NCBI RefSeq assembly: GCF_004011825.1 | Contig: NZ_RKLO01000001.1 | Coordinates: forward strand, 457,575 to 521,574 | Direction of reading: 5' to 3' | DNA: 64,000 nt | From: Rhodococcus xishaensis | Lineage (GTDB): Bacteria; Actinomycetota; Actinomycetes; Mycobacteriales; Mycobacteriaceae | Shown: positions 25,026-33,582 of the stretch, piece after piece | Layout of the letters: every line of letters begins with the position of its first letter | Position numbering within the stretch: the stretch's first letter is position 1 | Position numbers and translations under genes: made by a program | Notes under the pieces: generated by a model | Told to the model about the DNA's origin: nothing | The model's database searches: none | What the model saw: the letters and a program-made list of their open reading frames with translations, nothing else

Positions 25026-25439
25026 ATGGCGATCCTGGGAATCGGGTTCGACGTCGTCATGATCTCGGAGTTCGGGGAGCAGCTGAAGCGTCCGGGTACC
25101 GCGATGAAGTCGAGCTTCCGTCCCGCCGAGCGTCGGTACTGCGAGTCCCGCAGTACCGATCCGGCCCGCCACTACGCGGTCCGCTGGGCCGCGAAGGAGG
25201 CGGTGATCAAGGCATGGGCGGCGTCGCGATTCGCACGCCCGCCCGCGGTCGGCGACAACGCCTATGAGCTGGTCGAGGTCGTCAACGATGCCTGGGGACG
25301 GCCCAGCATCAAGCTGCATGGTGAGGCCGCCGAGTTCCTGCCTGGAGCGAAGATCCACCTGTCCCTGACCCACGACGGGGACGTGGCGGGTGCAATGGTC
25401 GTCATCGAAGAACCTGGCCCGATCGAGCCCATCAGCTGA
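25026..25439 (+). CDS. acpS: Holo-ACP synthase AcpS
   Basis: 4'-phosphopantetheinyl transferase (137 residues) that activates the ACP domain of FAS-I. Mg-binding motifs are present: GIGFDVVMISEF with Asp9, and RWAAKEAVIKAW with Glu58. The ATG directly abuts the fas TAG stop (0 nt gap), so translation is coupled and the dedicated enzyme is made with its substrate, as in mycobacteria. Confidence 0.97.
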   Translation: MAILGIGFDVVMISEFGEQLKRPGTAMKSSFRPAERRYCESRSTDPARHYAVRWAAKEAVIKAWAASRFARPPAVGDNAYELVEVVNDAWGRPSIKLHGEAAEFLPGAKIHLSLTHDGDVAGAMVVIEEPGPIEPIS

Positions 25440-25456
25440 TCGGGTACCCAAGGACG

Positions 25457-25495
25457 CGAGGCCGGTCGAGGGACACAATCCTTCGACCGGCCTCG
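25457..25495. terminator. Strong bidirectional hairpin between acpS and tetR
   Basis: 13-bp perfect stem CGAGGCCGGTCGA/TCGACCGGCCTCG (25457-25469 with 25483-25495), 13-nt loop. It lies between the convergent acpS (+) and tetR (-) genes and can serve both. Confidence 0.8.
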
Positions 25496-25532
25496 CCGCA
25501 TGTCCGGGCAGGTGTCGGCGACCGACTCCCCG

Positions 25533-26144
25533 CTAGCTCGAGCGAGATTCCTTCTCCGCAACCAGCAGATAAGCGGCCATGAGCCGTTTGAGTTCGGCGA
25601 CCGCGTCGGCGTGGCTCTGGCCGTCCTGTACCGAGAAGTTGAGCATCGAGTACACAACATGCACGAGCACTTGGGCCATCATCGTGCGGCGTTCGCGCGG
25701 GGTGTGCGGCGTAAGCGGCGCGAGCATGCGGGAGACCTGCTCGGCGAACTCCTTCTCGTGGATCACGCCGGTAGCTCGTGTCGACGGGGTCGACTGCATC
25801 GCGAGCCACACCTCACGGCGGGACGGGTCCGACGTCCACAGGCCCGCCATGTGGTCGACGAACTTGTTGAGGAACCGCAGCCAGTCGATCGAGGGCACCT
25901 CGCCCTTGAACGCTTCGAGTTCCTGCTGCACACCCACCAGGTCCTGCCGGTTGAGCTCGCACACGATGACGTACTTGTTGGCGAAGAACTGGTACAAGGT
26001 ACCGATCGGGACATCGGCACGCGCGGCCACCTCTTCGCACGTGAACGACTCGAAACCGACGTCGACCAGCAGTTCACGGGACGCGGTCAGAAGGGCGTCG
26101 AACTTGCGGCGGCTGCGTTCCTGCGTCGGGCGACGGCGAGGCAT
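25533..26144 (-). CDS. TetR-family transcriptional regulator
   Basis: 203-residue regulator from the ATG at 26144, which has AGGAG just upstream; an in-frame GTG at 26222 would add 26 basic residues. The N-terminal helix-turn-helix region reads EEVAARADVPIGTLYQFFANK, typical of TetR. The C-terminal ligand domain is unassigned. It converges on acpS and is divergent from the M20 peptidase gene, leaving a 216-nt shared promoter region. It does not resemble the mycobacterial FasR I can recall, so its target is open: its own promoter and the M20 gene are the simplest guess. Confidence 0.85.
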   Translation of the reverse strand: MPRRRPTQERSRRKFDALLTASRELLVDVGFESFTCEEVAARADVPIGTLYQFFANKYVIVCELNRQDLVGVQQELEAFKGEVPSIDWLRFLNKFVDHMAGLWTSDPSRREVWLAMQSTPSTRATGVIHEKEFAEQVSRMLAPLTPHTPRERRTMMAQVLVHVVYSMLNFSVQDGQSHADAVAELKRLMAAYLLVAEKESRSS

Positions 26145-26360
26145 CAGCTCCTGGGGGTCGCTCTGGACCTCCAACGCGGGGTCCACCCTGCGGCGTGGAC
26201 GGCGGCTGGCTGTGGACTCCACGAGAACAGGTTATCGGTCTTTCGGGCCGGATTCGACGAGGCGCCTGTTCGTGTGTCCCACGGTATCGCTGACACCTGG
26301 ACCGCCGTCGGCTCGTAGGCTCGGACGCGACCCGTCGTTGCGATTGTGGAGGTGGCCGTG

Positions 26361-27725
26361 GTGGAACAGTCGGATCGGATCCGCTCCCGGATCGAACAGC
26401 TCATGCCGACCGCGCGCGACGAGCTCGCGGCGCTGGTCGCCTTCCGGTCCATCGCCGATCCCCGACAGTCCCCGCCCGAGCAGTGCACAGGAGCTGCGAA
26501 CTGGGTCGCCGACGCGTTCCGGGCCGCCGGCATCGCAGATGTCGACCTGGTCGAGACGTCCGACGGAGCGACGGCCGTCGTCGGGCATCAGCCCGGCCCC
26601 GAGGGTGCGCCGACGGTGCTGCTCTACAGCCACTACGACGTGCAGCCGGCGGGAGACGAGGCGCTGTGGGAGTCGCCGCCGTTCGAGCTGACCGAGCGGG
26701 ACGGGCGCTGGTACGGGCGCGGCGCCGCCGACTGCAAGGGCAATGTCGTGATGCACCTGCTGGCATTGCGAACTCTCACGGCGGCGGGCGAGCCGTTGCC
26801 GGTCGGTGTACGGATCGTGTCGGAGGGTTCCGAGGAGATGGGGACCGGCGGACTCGAGGAGTTGGTCCGCGAACGTCCCGAACTGTTCGCGGCCGACGTC
26901 GTCGTGATCGCCGACACCGGCAACGTCGCGGTCGGCGCACCCACGCTCACGACCAGTCTGCGGGGCATCGTGAATGTCGTCGTAAGCGTGGAAACCCTAG
27001 CAGGAGAGCTGCATTCGGGCATGTATGGGGGTTCGGCACCGGACGCACTCGCTGCGCTCGTGCAAATGCTCTCGACACTGCGGGACCACGGGGGAAATAC
27101 CGTCGTCAGCGGACTCGACACCGCCCAGGTCTGGGACGGGGCCGAGTACCCAGAAGAGCGATTCCGCAAGGATGCCGGGGTGCTCGACGGTGTCCGGCTC
27201 ACCGGGTCGGGGTCTGTCGCCGACGCGGTGTGGGCCCGCCCGGCTCTGACGATCCTCGGCATCGATGCGCCGCCGGTTGTGGGGTCCGCTGCCGCGATCC
27301 AGCCGCGCGCCTCGGCCCGACTCAACCTGCGGGTCCCGCCGGGGATGGATCCGGTCCGGGCGCAGGATGCGCTGGTCACACATCTCGAGAAGGCGGCGCC
27401 TTGGGGCGCGCACGTCACGGTCGAGCGGGAGGCCTTCGGTGAGCCGTTCCAGGCGCGGACATCGGGACCCGGGTATGCCGCGTTGACGGCTGCATTGACG
27501 GCTGCGTTCGGTGCCGATGTCGTGGTTGCGGGCCAGGGCGGATCCATTCCGTTGTGCAACGTGCTGGCCGAGCAGTTTCCCGATGCCGAGATCGTGCTCA
27601 TGGGGGTCGAGGAGCCACGAGCGCTCATCCACGCCCCGAACGAGAGCGTCGACCCGTCTGAGATCGAGAACCTGGCCGTGGCCGAGGCCCTGTTCCTACA
27701 GGGCCTCGGCGATCGAGTCGAGTGA
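26361..27725 (+). CDS. M20-family metallopeptidase / dipeptidase
   Basis: 454-residue zinc peptidase of the M20 (ArgE/DapE/carnosinase-like) family. YSHYDVQPAGD supplies His91 and Asp93; GRGAADCKGN, EGSEEMGTGG and a C-terminal HAPNE follow, with the dimerisation domain in the middle. GGAGG at 26348-26352 favours the GTG at 26361 (or 26358) over the GTG at 26346. In M. tuberculosis the same gene (Rv2522c) lies beside acpS. No signal peptide, so a cytoplasmic peptide or N-acyl amino acid hydrolase is likely; the substrate is not known. It converges on bcp with a 9-nt gap. Confidence 0.88.
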   Translation: MEQSDRIRSRIEQLMPTARDELAALVAFRSIADPRQSPPEQCTGAANWVADAFRAAGIADVDLVETSDGATAVVGHQPGPEGAPTVLLYSHYDVQPAGDEALWESPPFELTERDGRWYGRGAADCKGNVVMHLLALRTLTAAGEPLPVGVRIVSEGSEEMGTGGLEELVRERPELFAADVVVIADTGNVAVGAPTLTTSLRGIVNVVVSVETLAGELHSGMYGGSAPDALAALVQMLSTLRDHGGNTVVSGLDTAQVWDGAEYPEERFRKDAGVLDGVRLTGSGSVADAVWARPALTILGIDAPPVVGSAAAIQPRASARLNLRVPPGMDPVRAQDALVTHLEKAAPWGAHVTVEREAFGEPFQARTSGPGYAALTAALTAAFGADVVVAGQGGSIPLCNVLAEQFPDAEIVLMGVEEPRALIHAPNESVDPSEIENLAVAEALFLQGLGDRVE

Positions 27726-27734
27726 TCGAGCGGG

Positions 27735-28205
27735 TCAGACCGACAGGTCGCGGCGCAGCTTCGCGACGTGCCCAGTGGCCCGCACGTTGTACTGCGCGAC
27801 CTCGATCTGGCCGTCCTCGCCGACGAGGAAGGTCGACCGGATCACGCCCTGGACGACTTTGCCGTACATCTTCTTCTCGCCGAATGCGCCCCACGCGGTG
27901 AGTGTTGTCTTCTCCGGATCCGACAGCAGAGGGAAGTTCAAGCCCTCGCTCTCGCGGAACTTCTCGAGCTTTGCGGGCTTGTCGGGGGAGATGCCGACGA
28001 CGTCGAGGCCGGCCTCGTTGAGTTCGGCGAGGCTGTCGCGGAAGTCGCAAGCCTGCTTGGTACACCCGGGCGTGCTCGCAGCGGGGTAGAAGTACACGAT
28101 CACCTTGCGTCCCCGATAGTCGGCGAGCGACACTTCGTTGCCGTCGGCATCGGGCAGCGTGAAGTCGGGGGCGCGGTCTCCGGGTGCAAGCCTGTTGTCG
28201 GTCAC
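27735..28205 (-). CDS. bcp: Thiol peroxidase, Bcp/PrxQ type
   Basis: 156-residue peroxiredoxin reducing hydroperoxides. The motif FYPAASTPGCTKQAC has peroxidatic Cys48 and candidate resolving Cys53, five residues apart as in PrxQ. The GTG at 28205 gives the standard N-terminus TDNRLAPGDRAPDF; an in-frame extension upstream to 28280 is not family-like. No obvious Shine-Dalgarno precedes it, so it may be leaderless, which is common in this group. Confidence 0.93.
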   Translation of the reverse strand: MTDNRLAPGDRAPDFTLPDADGNEVSLADYRGRKVIVYFYPAASTPGCTKQACDFRDSLAELNEAGLDVVGISPDKPAKLEKFRESEGLNFPLLSDPEKTTLTAWGAFGEKKMYGKVVQGVIRSTFLVGEDGQIEVAQYNVRATGHVAKLRRDLSV

Positions 28206-28366
28206 AGCGAATGAGGCTACCCAAGACGCCCGACGGCTCGTACACCATCTTGACGGACGAAATCCGCCCCGCTCGCGCACTGTTCTACGGTTGTGACGAC
28301 CGGTGCCGGTAGCGTGACCGGCACAGCAGCATCACAGCCGCACCGATTTCGACAGTTGGAGGACAC

Positions 28367-28588
28367 GTGCCCAGGGACACCGAGGCCATCGAGCGGGACA
28401 TCGAGAACGCCCGCAATCAGCTCGCGGAAACACTCGACGTGCTCGCTGTCCGGACCAACCCCAAGCGGCTGGTCGAGACGACCAAGCACAACCTGCTCGC
28501 GAAGCTGAACGAGCCCGCAGTCAAAGCGGCTCTCATCGGTGCCGGTACCGTCGTCGGATTCCTGGTGCTACGCAAGATCTTCCGCTGA
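28367..28588 (+). CDS. DUF3618 small membrane protein
   Basis: 73 residues: a charged helical N-terminus (PRDTEAIERDIENARNQLAETL), the DUF3618 hallmark, then a hydrophobic C-terminal segment (ALIGAGTVVGFLVLRKIFR) that probably anchors it in the membrane. GTG start with TTGGAGGA just upstream. Function unknown. Divergent from bcp, matching the Rv2521/Rv2520c pair of M. tuberculosis. Confidence 0.85.
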   Translation: MPRDTEAIERDIENARNQLAETLDVLAVRTNPKRLVETTKHNLLAKLNEPAVKAALIGAGTVVGFLVLRKIFR

Positions 28589-28612
28589 ACAACCGAATGG
28601 GAGCGTGGCGGG

Positions 28613-28931
28613 ATGCCGACGTACATCGTCATCCCGCTCACGGGCCGGTATCCGTCGTTCGTGGAGCTTGGGGACATCGCGTGGTGCAAGGCGCAGCGCG
28701 GTGGGGTGCACAAGGTCGCTCGAGCGGCGGGGACGGATCTGCGGTAGCCGCGCTCTGTCAACGGGGATCGGGGCGAAGAACTCTCCGATCACCCTCGCCG
28801 TCGACGCCGGGGTGAAGGTCTACTTCGTCGACCCGAATAGCGCGCGTCAATCCGGTGCCGTCCAGGACGTCAATAGTCCTATGCGGCAATACTTCCCGAA
28901 GGCGACAGATCCAGACTTCCCTCAACGGTAG
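28613..28931 (+). pseudogene. Decayed IS30-family transposase (both ends, core deleted)
   Basis: Two short pieces in line. The first frame, 28613-28747, ends in RYPSFVELGDIAWCKAQRG, which resembles the IS30 N-terminus (YLSFAEREEIA-type helix). The second, 28776-28931 in another frame, contains YFVDPNSARQSGAVQDVN and RQYFPKATD, resembling the IS30 C-terminus (YFCDPHSPWQRGTNEN, LRQYFPKGTD). The catalytic core between them is gone and several conserved residues are altered, so this is an inactive relic. No clear terminal inverted repeats are visible. Confidence 0.65.
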
Positions 28932-29425
28932 ACCCTGCCCGACACTCGGCACTCCACTCGGATGGAAGATGCCCGTCGAAGCCCTCGACAAGCAACCTCG
29001 ATCGATGCGATAACCCGGTGTCGTATCGAGCGGCCTGATCACCGGAACTCGGAGCCACCTCAACGGCATCGTTCCGCGAGTCTCGGCCCGTCGCATACGC
29101 CGCCGATGCGTGATTCGTCCACTCTTGGCAGCCCACAGCAAACCCAGGATCGAGAGATCGCGATGAGGCGAGAGCTATCGATCGGGCACAGGGTTGGACG
29201 GACCATGTGTCGTTAGTACAGCTAATACCCCCTGGGAACGGGCCCTGAGCGGGTCGATCGGCGGCTACTCGCCGGTAATCTAATCGCCGACTAGCAAACC
29301 GGCAGCAACAACTAGACCGTTTGTTCTGCAAAAGCGCTACACCGCCGTGATGAAGTCGTTATGGTGTTCCCGATCTGCGCGGATCTCTCTCCCATCCATC
29401 AGCAATATCTGAAGAGGAGTGACGA
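28932..29425. other. Intergenic region, no gene recognised
   Basis: About 494 nt, less GC-rich than the flanks, between the IS30 relic and the secreted-protein gene. I see no credible gene or RNA. GAAGAGGAG at 29411-29419 is the ribosome binding site of the next gene. Confidence 0.4.
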
Positions 29426-30265
29426 ATGAGAAGTCCGTTATTCAGGCACTGCGCCGCCCCCATCACAGGCGCAGCGCTCGTGGCAGGGACGATTCTGATC
29501 GGCGCACAGGCGGCGTCCGCGGCAAACGACCCGGTCACGACGGTGACGAACTACAAAGCGGCCTGTCAGGCGAACAGCATCATCGACGTGACGAAGATCC
29601 AGGACACGTCTGTGAGCGTCACCGCCCCGACCCAGGTCGAAGCCGGCGAGACCTTCACCTACCGCATTCAGCCAGGTCCGTCCTCGTACCCGAACCGCGA
29701 TTCCGGCGCGACGACGAGGAATGTCTCACGGCTCAAGCTCGACTTCATGATCCCGGAGAACTCGACCTTCGTCGAAGCCGCGGTGGTCGGCTCGGGCACC
29801 AACCTCGACAACGTGCCTCCGAGCGTCATCCGCGTCGACGAGACCGGAAACCCGTCCGACACCGGTCAGATCTTGCGTCTGTCCGGAGACAACGAAGTGA
29901 TCGGGAACGGGCCCTCGGAAAGTGTCAGTACCAGATCCGAGGGCGGCATCCGCGCACCGAAGCTGCAGCTGAACCTCGACGGCACGCCGAACGAGAACGG
30001 TGACAGTTGGTTCCAGTTGCCGGCCGTCGACGTCACGGTGGTCGCCGGGGAGGCTGGAACACCGATCGAGCCCAAGCTGCGGACGGATGGTGACGCGGGC
30101 AACTTCAATGCCTACGAGAACTTCAACACCTTCCTGCCGAAGGCTTCGTTCTTCGGAATCCAGTGGGCCAACACCCGCTGCGTTCCTCGCGACTCGAGCA
30201 GCGACCCGCTCAACGCCGGCGCCGGTCCGCTGGCGACGGTCGATGTCGTCGCTCCGCCCGAGTAG
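29426..30265 (+). CDS. Secreted protein of unknown function
   Basis: 279 residues with a clear Sec signal peptide (RSPLFRHCAAPITGAALVAG... cleaved near AASA-ANDP, about residue 33). The mature part is predicted beta-rich, with two cysteines (KAAC and NTRC) that could bridge the ends of the domain. I do not recognise the family. Start ATG with GAGGAG at 29414-29419. It is flanked by an IS30 relic upstream and a strong terminator downstream, so it is a single-gene unit. Confidence 0.75.
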   Translation: MRSPLFRHCAAPITGAALVAGTILIGAQAASAANDPVTTVTNYKAACQANSIIDVTKIQDTSVSVTAPTQVEAGETFTYRIQPGPSSYPNRDSGATTRNVSRLKLDFMIPENSTFVEAAVVGSGTNLDNVPPSVIRVDETGNPSDTGQILRLSGDNEVIGNGPSESVSTRSEGGIRAPKLQLNLDGTPNENGDSWFQLPAVDVTVVAGEAGTPIEPKLRTDGDAGNFNAYENFNTFLPKASFFGIQWANTRCVPRDSSSDPLNAGAGPLATVDVVAPPE

Positions 30266-30282
30266 GCAGTAAGTAGATCATG

Positions 30283-30318
30283 CAGACGCTCGGCTGGGAT
30301 ATCTCAGCCGAGCGTCTG
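30283..30318 (+). terminator. Hairpin terminator after the secreted-protein gene
   Basis: 14-bp perfect stem CAGACGCTCGGCTG/CAGCCGAGCGTCTG (30283-30296 with 30305-30318), 8-nt loop, 17 nt after the stop codon. Confidence 0.8.
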
Positions 30319-30531
30319 TGCGGGCGGCCGGCCAACTGCGCATCGGCGTGTTCGAGGCTCCGAAGCGCTTGTTGAACTTCACGTTTGAGCGTGCCGTCGG
30401 TCCGGGGGAACGTCGCTCGGTAGATCGTTTGGGGGCTCATCCCTCCGGAAACGACACGGCCGTCGCAACCTCCCGCATAGAGAACGTTGCGACGACCGTG
30501 TGAATCCGGCTCGCGTGCGAGGCCTTCTCGG

Positions 30532-30604
30532 TGCGCCCACAGGGACTCGAACCCCGAACCCAGTGATTAAGAGTCACTTGCTCTACCAATTGAGCTATAG
30601 GCGC
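30532..30604 (-). tRNA. tRNA-Lys (CUU), copy 1
   Basis: Acceptor GCGCCTA/TGGGCGC, anticodon arm AGTGA-CTCTTAA-TCACT with anticodon CTT, T-loop TTCGAGT, discriminator A; CCA is not encoded. Confidence 0.97.
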
Positions 30605-30628
30605 TCGTTGCGCCGGCGAGAACCAGCG

Positions 30629-30701
30629 TGCGCCGCCAGGGACTCGAACCCCGAACCCAGTGATTAAGAGTCACTTGCTCTGCCAGTTGAGCTAGCGGCG
30701 C
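30629..30701 (-). tRNA. tRNA-Lys (CUU), copy 2
   Basis: Nearly identical to the neighbouring copy in the D-, anticodon and T-arms, but with a different acceptor stem (GCGCCGC/GCGGCGC). Anticodon CTT, CCA not encoded. 24 nt separate the two, so they are probably one transcript. The rest of 30702-30962 up to the transpeptidase gene shows no gene. Confidence 0.97.
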
Positions 30702-30962
30702 ATTACCTTCGCGAGGTGACCCCCGCTCAGTGCGAGGAGAACACTAACGGACCGCCTCGAGCTAACGCAAATCAGTCACGCGGCAACCCTCGACCCGCAG
30801 CTGACGATCGGTACTCGACCGTTACTTCGGCCTTCGGCGCGTGAAAGTGGGGTGTTCGTCGGAACTGCCATCATGCAGTGATGCGGATGGTCAGCGATCC
30901 GCGGTTGGGCCTTTTCCTGGGGGCGCGGCTCTGTGGTTTGCGCAGTGCGAAGTGGGGTTTGC

Positions 30963-32207
30963 ATGGGGATCAGGGGCGCTGGTCGGTGTTGGCGCAGGGG
31001 CGGGGCAAGAGGAAAGCGGCTGCAGGCGCTGGTCGCAGTCAGCGGGGCGGGGCTGGGCATGGTGATGCTCATCACCGGATGCACGATCCCGACGGGCGCA
31101 GTAGGTGCCTCCACCGCCGACTCCGCGTCCGTCAATTCCAATCCGCTCGTGGCGCTGATCAAGCCCAAGCTCACCACGTCGGTCACCGACGGAGCGGTGG
31201 GTGTGTCACCGGTGGATCCCGTCGCCGTCCGTGTCGCAGACGGCAGGTTGGCGAACGCGACCCTTCACAACCCCGAGGGGCGGGTCGTGGCGGGCAGGGT
31301 CGCGCCCGATGCGATGACGTGGACCAACTCGGAGCCGCTCGGATACAACCGCACGTACACGCTGCAAGTCGACGCGTACGGTCTCGGTGGCGCGTTGACG
31401 ACGACCACGTCCTTCACTACCAGTGCGCCGGGGAACCTCACCATGCCGTATGTGATGCCGGGCGACGGAAGTGTCGTCGGTATCGGGCAACCTGTCGCGG
31501 TCCAGTTCGACGAGAACATCCCCGACCGCAAGGCTGCCGAGGCGGCTATCGACATCACCACCAGCCCGCCCGTCGAGGGAGCCTTCTATTGGCTGAACAA
31601 CCGCGAGGTGCGTTGGCGTCCACAGAACTACTGGGCCCCGGGGACCAAGGTGACCGTCGACGTCAATGTGTACGGACGCGATCTCGGTACGGGGCTGTTC
31701 GGCCAGGAGGACGTGCAATCGTCGTTCACGATCGGCGACGCCGTAGTCATCACCGCTGACGACGACACGAAGCAGGTCACCGTCAACGTGTCTGGGCGCG
31801 ACGTGAAGACGATGGCGACGTCGATGGGCAAGGACAGCACGCCGACCGAAAACGGCATATACATCATCGGCGATCGCTTCGATCACCTCGTCATGGATTC
31901 ATCCACATATGGTGTGCCGGTGAACTCGCCCGACGGTTACCGCACACCGGTCGACTGGGCCACGCGAATGTCCTACAGTGGCATCTTTTTCCACTCCGCT
32001 CCGTGGTCGGTGGCGGAGCAGGGGTACACCAACGTCAGCCATGGGTGCCTCAACCTGAGCCCATCGAACGCGAAGTGGATCTACGACAACACCAAGCGCG
32101 GCGACATCGTGATCGTCAAGAACACGGTCGGTGCGACGTTGTCCGGCACCGACGGGCTCGGTGACTGGAACATCCCGTGGGAGACTTGGAGCGCAGGAAA
32201 TGCGTAG
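30963..32207 (+). CDS. ldtB: L,D-transpeptidase lipoprotein (LdtMt2-like)
   Basis: Peptidoglycan cross-linking enzyme forming 3-3 bridges, 414 residues. An N-terminal helix ends in a lipobox LITGC (Cys40), so it is exported and lipid-anchored. Two Ig-like domains follow, then the YkuD catalytic domain with FFHSAPW and SHGCLNLS (His360, Cys362 nucleophile). Gene order relative to bcp/DUF3618 matches Rv2518c (LdtMt2). The start is uncertain: ATG 30963 is preferred, with a GTG at 30933 possible. Such enzymes are resistant to most beta-lactams except carbapenems. Confidence 0.93.
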   Translation: MGIRGAGRCWRRGGARGKRLQALVAVSGAGLGMVMLITGCTIPTGAVGASTADSASVNSNPLVALIKPKLTTSVTDGAVGVSPVDPVAVRVADGRLANATLHNPEGRVVAGRVAPDAMTWTNSEPLGYNRTYTLQVDAYGLGGALTTTTSFTTSAPGNLTMPYVMPGDGSVVGIGQPVAVQFDENIPDRKAAEAAIDITTSPPVEGAFYWLNNREVRWRPQNYWAPGTKVTVDVNVYGRDLGTGLFGQEDVQSSFTIGDAVVITADDDTKQVTVNVSGRDVKTMATSMGKDSTPTENGIYIIGDRFDHLVMDSSTYGVPVNSPDGYRTPVDWATRMSYSGIFFHSAPWSVAEQGYTNVSHGCLNLSPSNAKWIYDNTKRGDIVIVKNTVGATLSGTDGLGDWNIPWETWSAGNA

Positions 32208-32259
32208 CTTCCGACTATTCTGGGTATGACCGAATCATCCTAAGTAACGGGAGCTGAGC

Positions 32260-32487
32260 GTGGAAACGGTGGGAGTCGGAGATCTCGTTCAGGCGGCGGG
32301 GCACGCGGGCCCGTGGACTGTCCTCGAGGTCAGGCACGGTATGGCGCTACTCGAGCACGCGGACGGACGTCGGCTTTCGCGCCGGACGACCACGTTGACC
32401 GTGGTCCGCAAGGCCGAACCCGGTGCTCGCACCATGCGCGCCGCCGGCGAGCCCAGCGGCGGGGACGCGCCCACGCTGTTCGACTAG
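32260..32487 (+). CDS. Small hypothetical protein
   Basis: 75 residues from a GTG with a GGGAGC ribosome site. The first 50 residues (VGDLVQAAGHAGPWTVLEV...) look like a small beta-barrel, SH3/KOW-like by pattern only; the tail is Ala/Pro/Gly-rich and ends in PTLFD. No family recognised. Located 52 nt after the transpeptidase gene. Confidence 0.5.
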   Translation: METVGVGDLVQAAGHAGPWTVLEVRHGMALLEHADGRRLSRRTTTLTVVRKAEPGARTMRAAGEPSGGDAPTLFD

Positions 32488-32560
32488 GCACCGCGCGGGA
32501 CTGTTTCGTCGGATTGCGCCGAACCCGGAGCCCCAGAGAGCGGTTCGGAAACGGGGCAAC

Positions 32561-32592
32561 GAAAAACGCCCTCCGGCATCGCCAGAGGACGT
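32561..32592 (-). terminator. Terminator of tRNA-His
   Basis: On the minus strand GACGTCCTCTGGC-gat-GCCGGAGGGCGT, with two internal mismatches, is followed by TTTTT; it begins 10 nt after the tRNA 3' end. One of the few intrinsic terminators here with a real T-tract. Confidence 0.7.
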
Positions 32593-32601
32593 CTTTCTCG
32601 G

Positions 32602-32675
32602 GGTGAGTGACGGGACTCGAACCCGCGACATCCAGGATCACAACCTGGTGCTCTACCAACTGAACTACACTCACC
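32602..32675 (-). tRNA. tRNA-His (GUG)
   Basis: Acceptor GTGAGTG/CACTCAC plus the His-specific encoded G-1 (32675) opposite discriminator C (32602). Anticodon arm CCAGG-TTGTGAT-CCTGG with anticodon GTG. CCA not encoded. Confidence 0.97.
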
Positions 32676-32757
32676 ATCGCATCGCTGCCGGTCGGAACCG
32701 GCGGCTTCAGCGAGACAAATATTAGCCTGACGATCGACGATTGGGCCAATCGCCAGG

Positions 32758-33357
32758 TCAGGCGGGCCCCAGCTCCTTCGCGACGGCCGCGATCTCGACG
32801 CTGGACGGTCCCGGATCGGAGACGAAGGCGGTCCGTCGGTAGTACCGCAGTTCGCGAATCGACTCCCTGATGTCGACGAGTGCACGGTGTGCGAGGCCCT
32901 TCTCCGGCTGGCCGTAGTAGATGCGCGGGTACCAACGTCGGCAGAGTTCCTTGATCGAGCTGACGTCGATCATGCGGTAGTGCAAGTGCGCATCCAGTTC
33001 GGGCATGTCCCGGGCGATGAATCCACGGTCGGTAGCGATCGAGTTGCCGGCGAGCGGCACAGTGCCGGCGACAGGTACGTGGTCGCGGATGTAGTCCAGC
33101 ACCATTCGCTCAGCCTCGGCCACGGTCACGGTCGACGCGCGCACCTCCTCGGTGAGCCCTGAGCGCATGTGCATCTCGGCCACGACGTCGGGCATTGCCT
33201 CCAGCGCGTCGTCGTCGGCGTGGATCACGATGTCCACTCCGTCGCCGAGGATGTTCAGGTCGCTGTCGGTCACCAGTGCGGCGATCTCGATGAGCTTGTC
33301 CGAACCGAGCCGAAGGCCCGTCATTTCACAGTCGATCCATACCAGTTTGTCCTGCAC
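32758..33357 (-). CDS. orn: Oligoribonuclease
   Basis: 3'-5' exoribonuclease of the DEDDh family that degrades 2-5 nt RNAs and pGpG-type dinucleotides; 199 residues. Motifs: WIDCEMTGL (Asp9, Glu11), [18 protein letters not shown], and [11 protein letters not shown] with the catalytic His/Asp. The GTG start at 33357 gives the standard N-terminus QDKLVWID; the open frame extending upstream to 33504 is not conserved-looking. It lies next to tRNA-His on the same strand. Confidence 0.95.
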   Translation of the reverse strand: MQDKLVWIDCEMTGLRLGSDKLIEIAALVTDSDLNILGDGVDIVIHADDDALEAMPDVVAEMHMRSGLTEEVRASTVTVAEAERMVLDYIRDHVPVAGTVPLAGNSIATDRGFIARDMPELDAHLHYRMIDVSSIKELCRRWYPRIYYGQPEKGLAHRALVDIRESIRELRYYRRTAFVSDPGPSSVEIAAVAKELGPA

Positions 33358-33490
33358 GAGACACACAGTAGTCAGGCCCGGTCGGGGTGGTGTCAACAGT
33401 GGACAACTTCGTAGACGGCGCAGGAAATACGGCTGCGCGCGTGCGAATTCCACCCGCGACATGAACCGGCACGGCCTGGTCGCGGGGTGA

Positions 33491-33547
33491 CCGGGACGGG
33501 GCACCGAACCAGCGCTGAGATCAGCGGGTTTCGGCGCCCCGTTCCGG
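33491..33547 (-). terminator. Long hairpin between cmrA and orn
   Basis: 18-bp stem (33491-33508 with 33530-33547) with one A-C mismatch and one G-T wobble, enclosing a second small hairpin CGCTG-agat-CAGCG (33513-33526). It starts 36 nt past the cmrA stop on the minus strand and lies 134 nt upstream of orn, so it probably ends the cmrA transcript. Confidence 0.65.
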
Positions 33548-33582
33548 TATTCGCAGTACTACTGGACCCTAGATGGTCCGGG

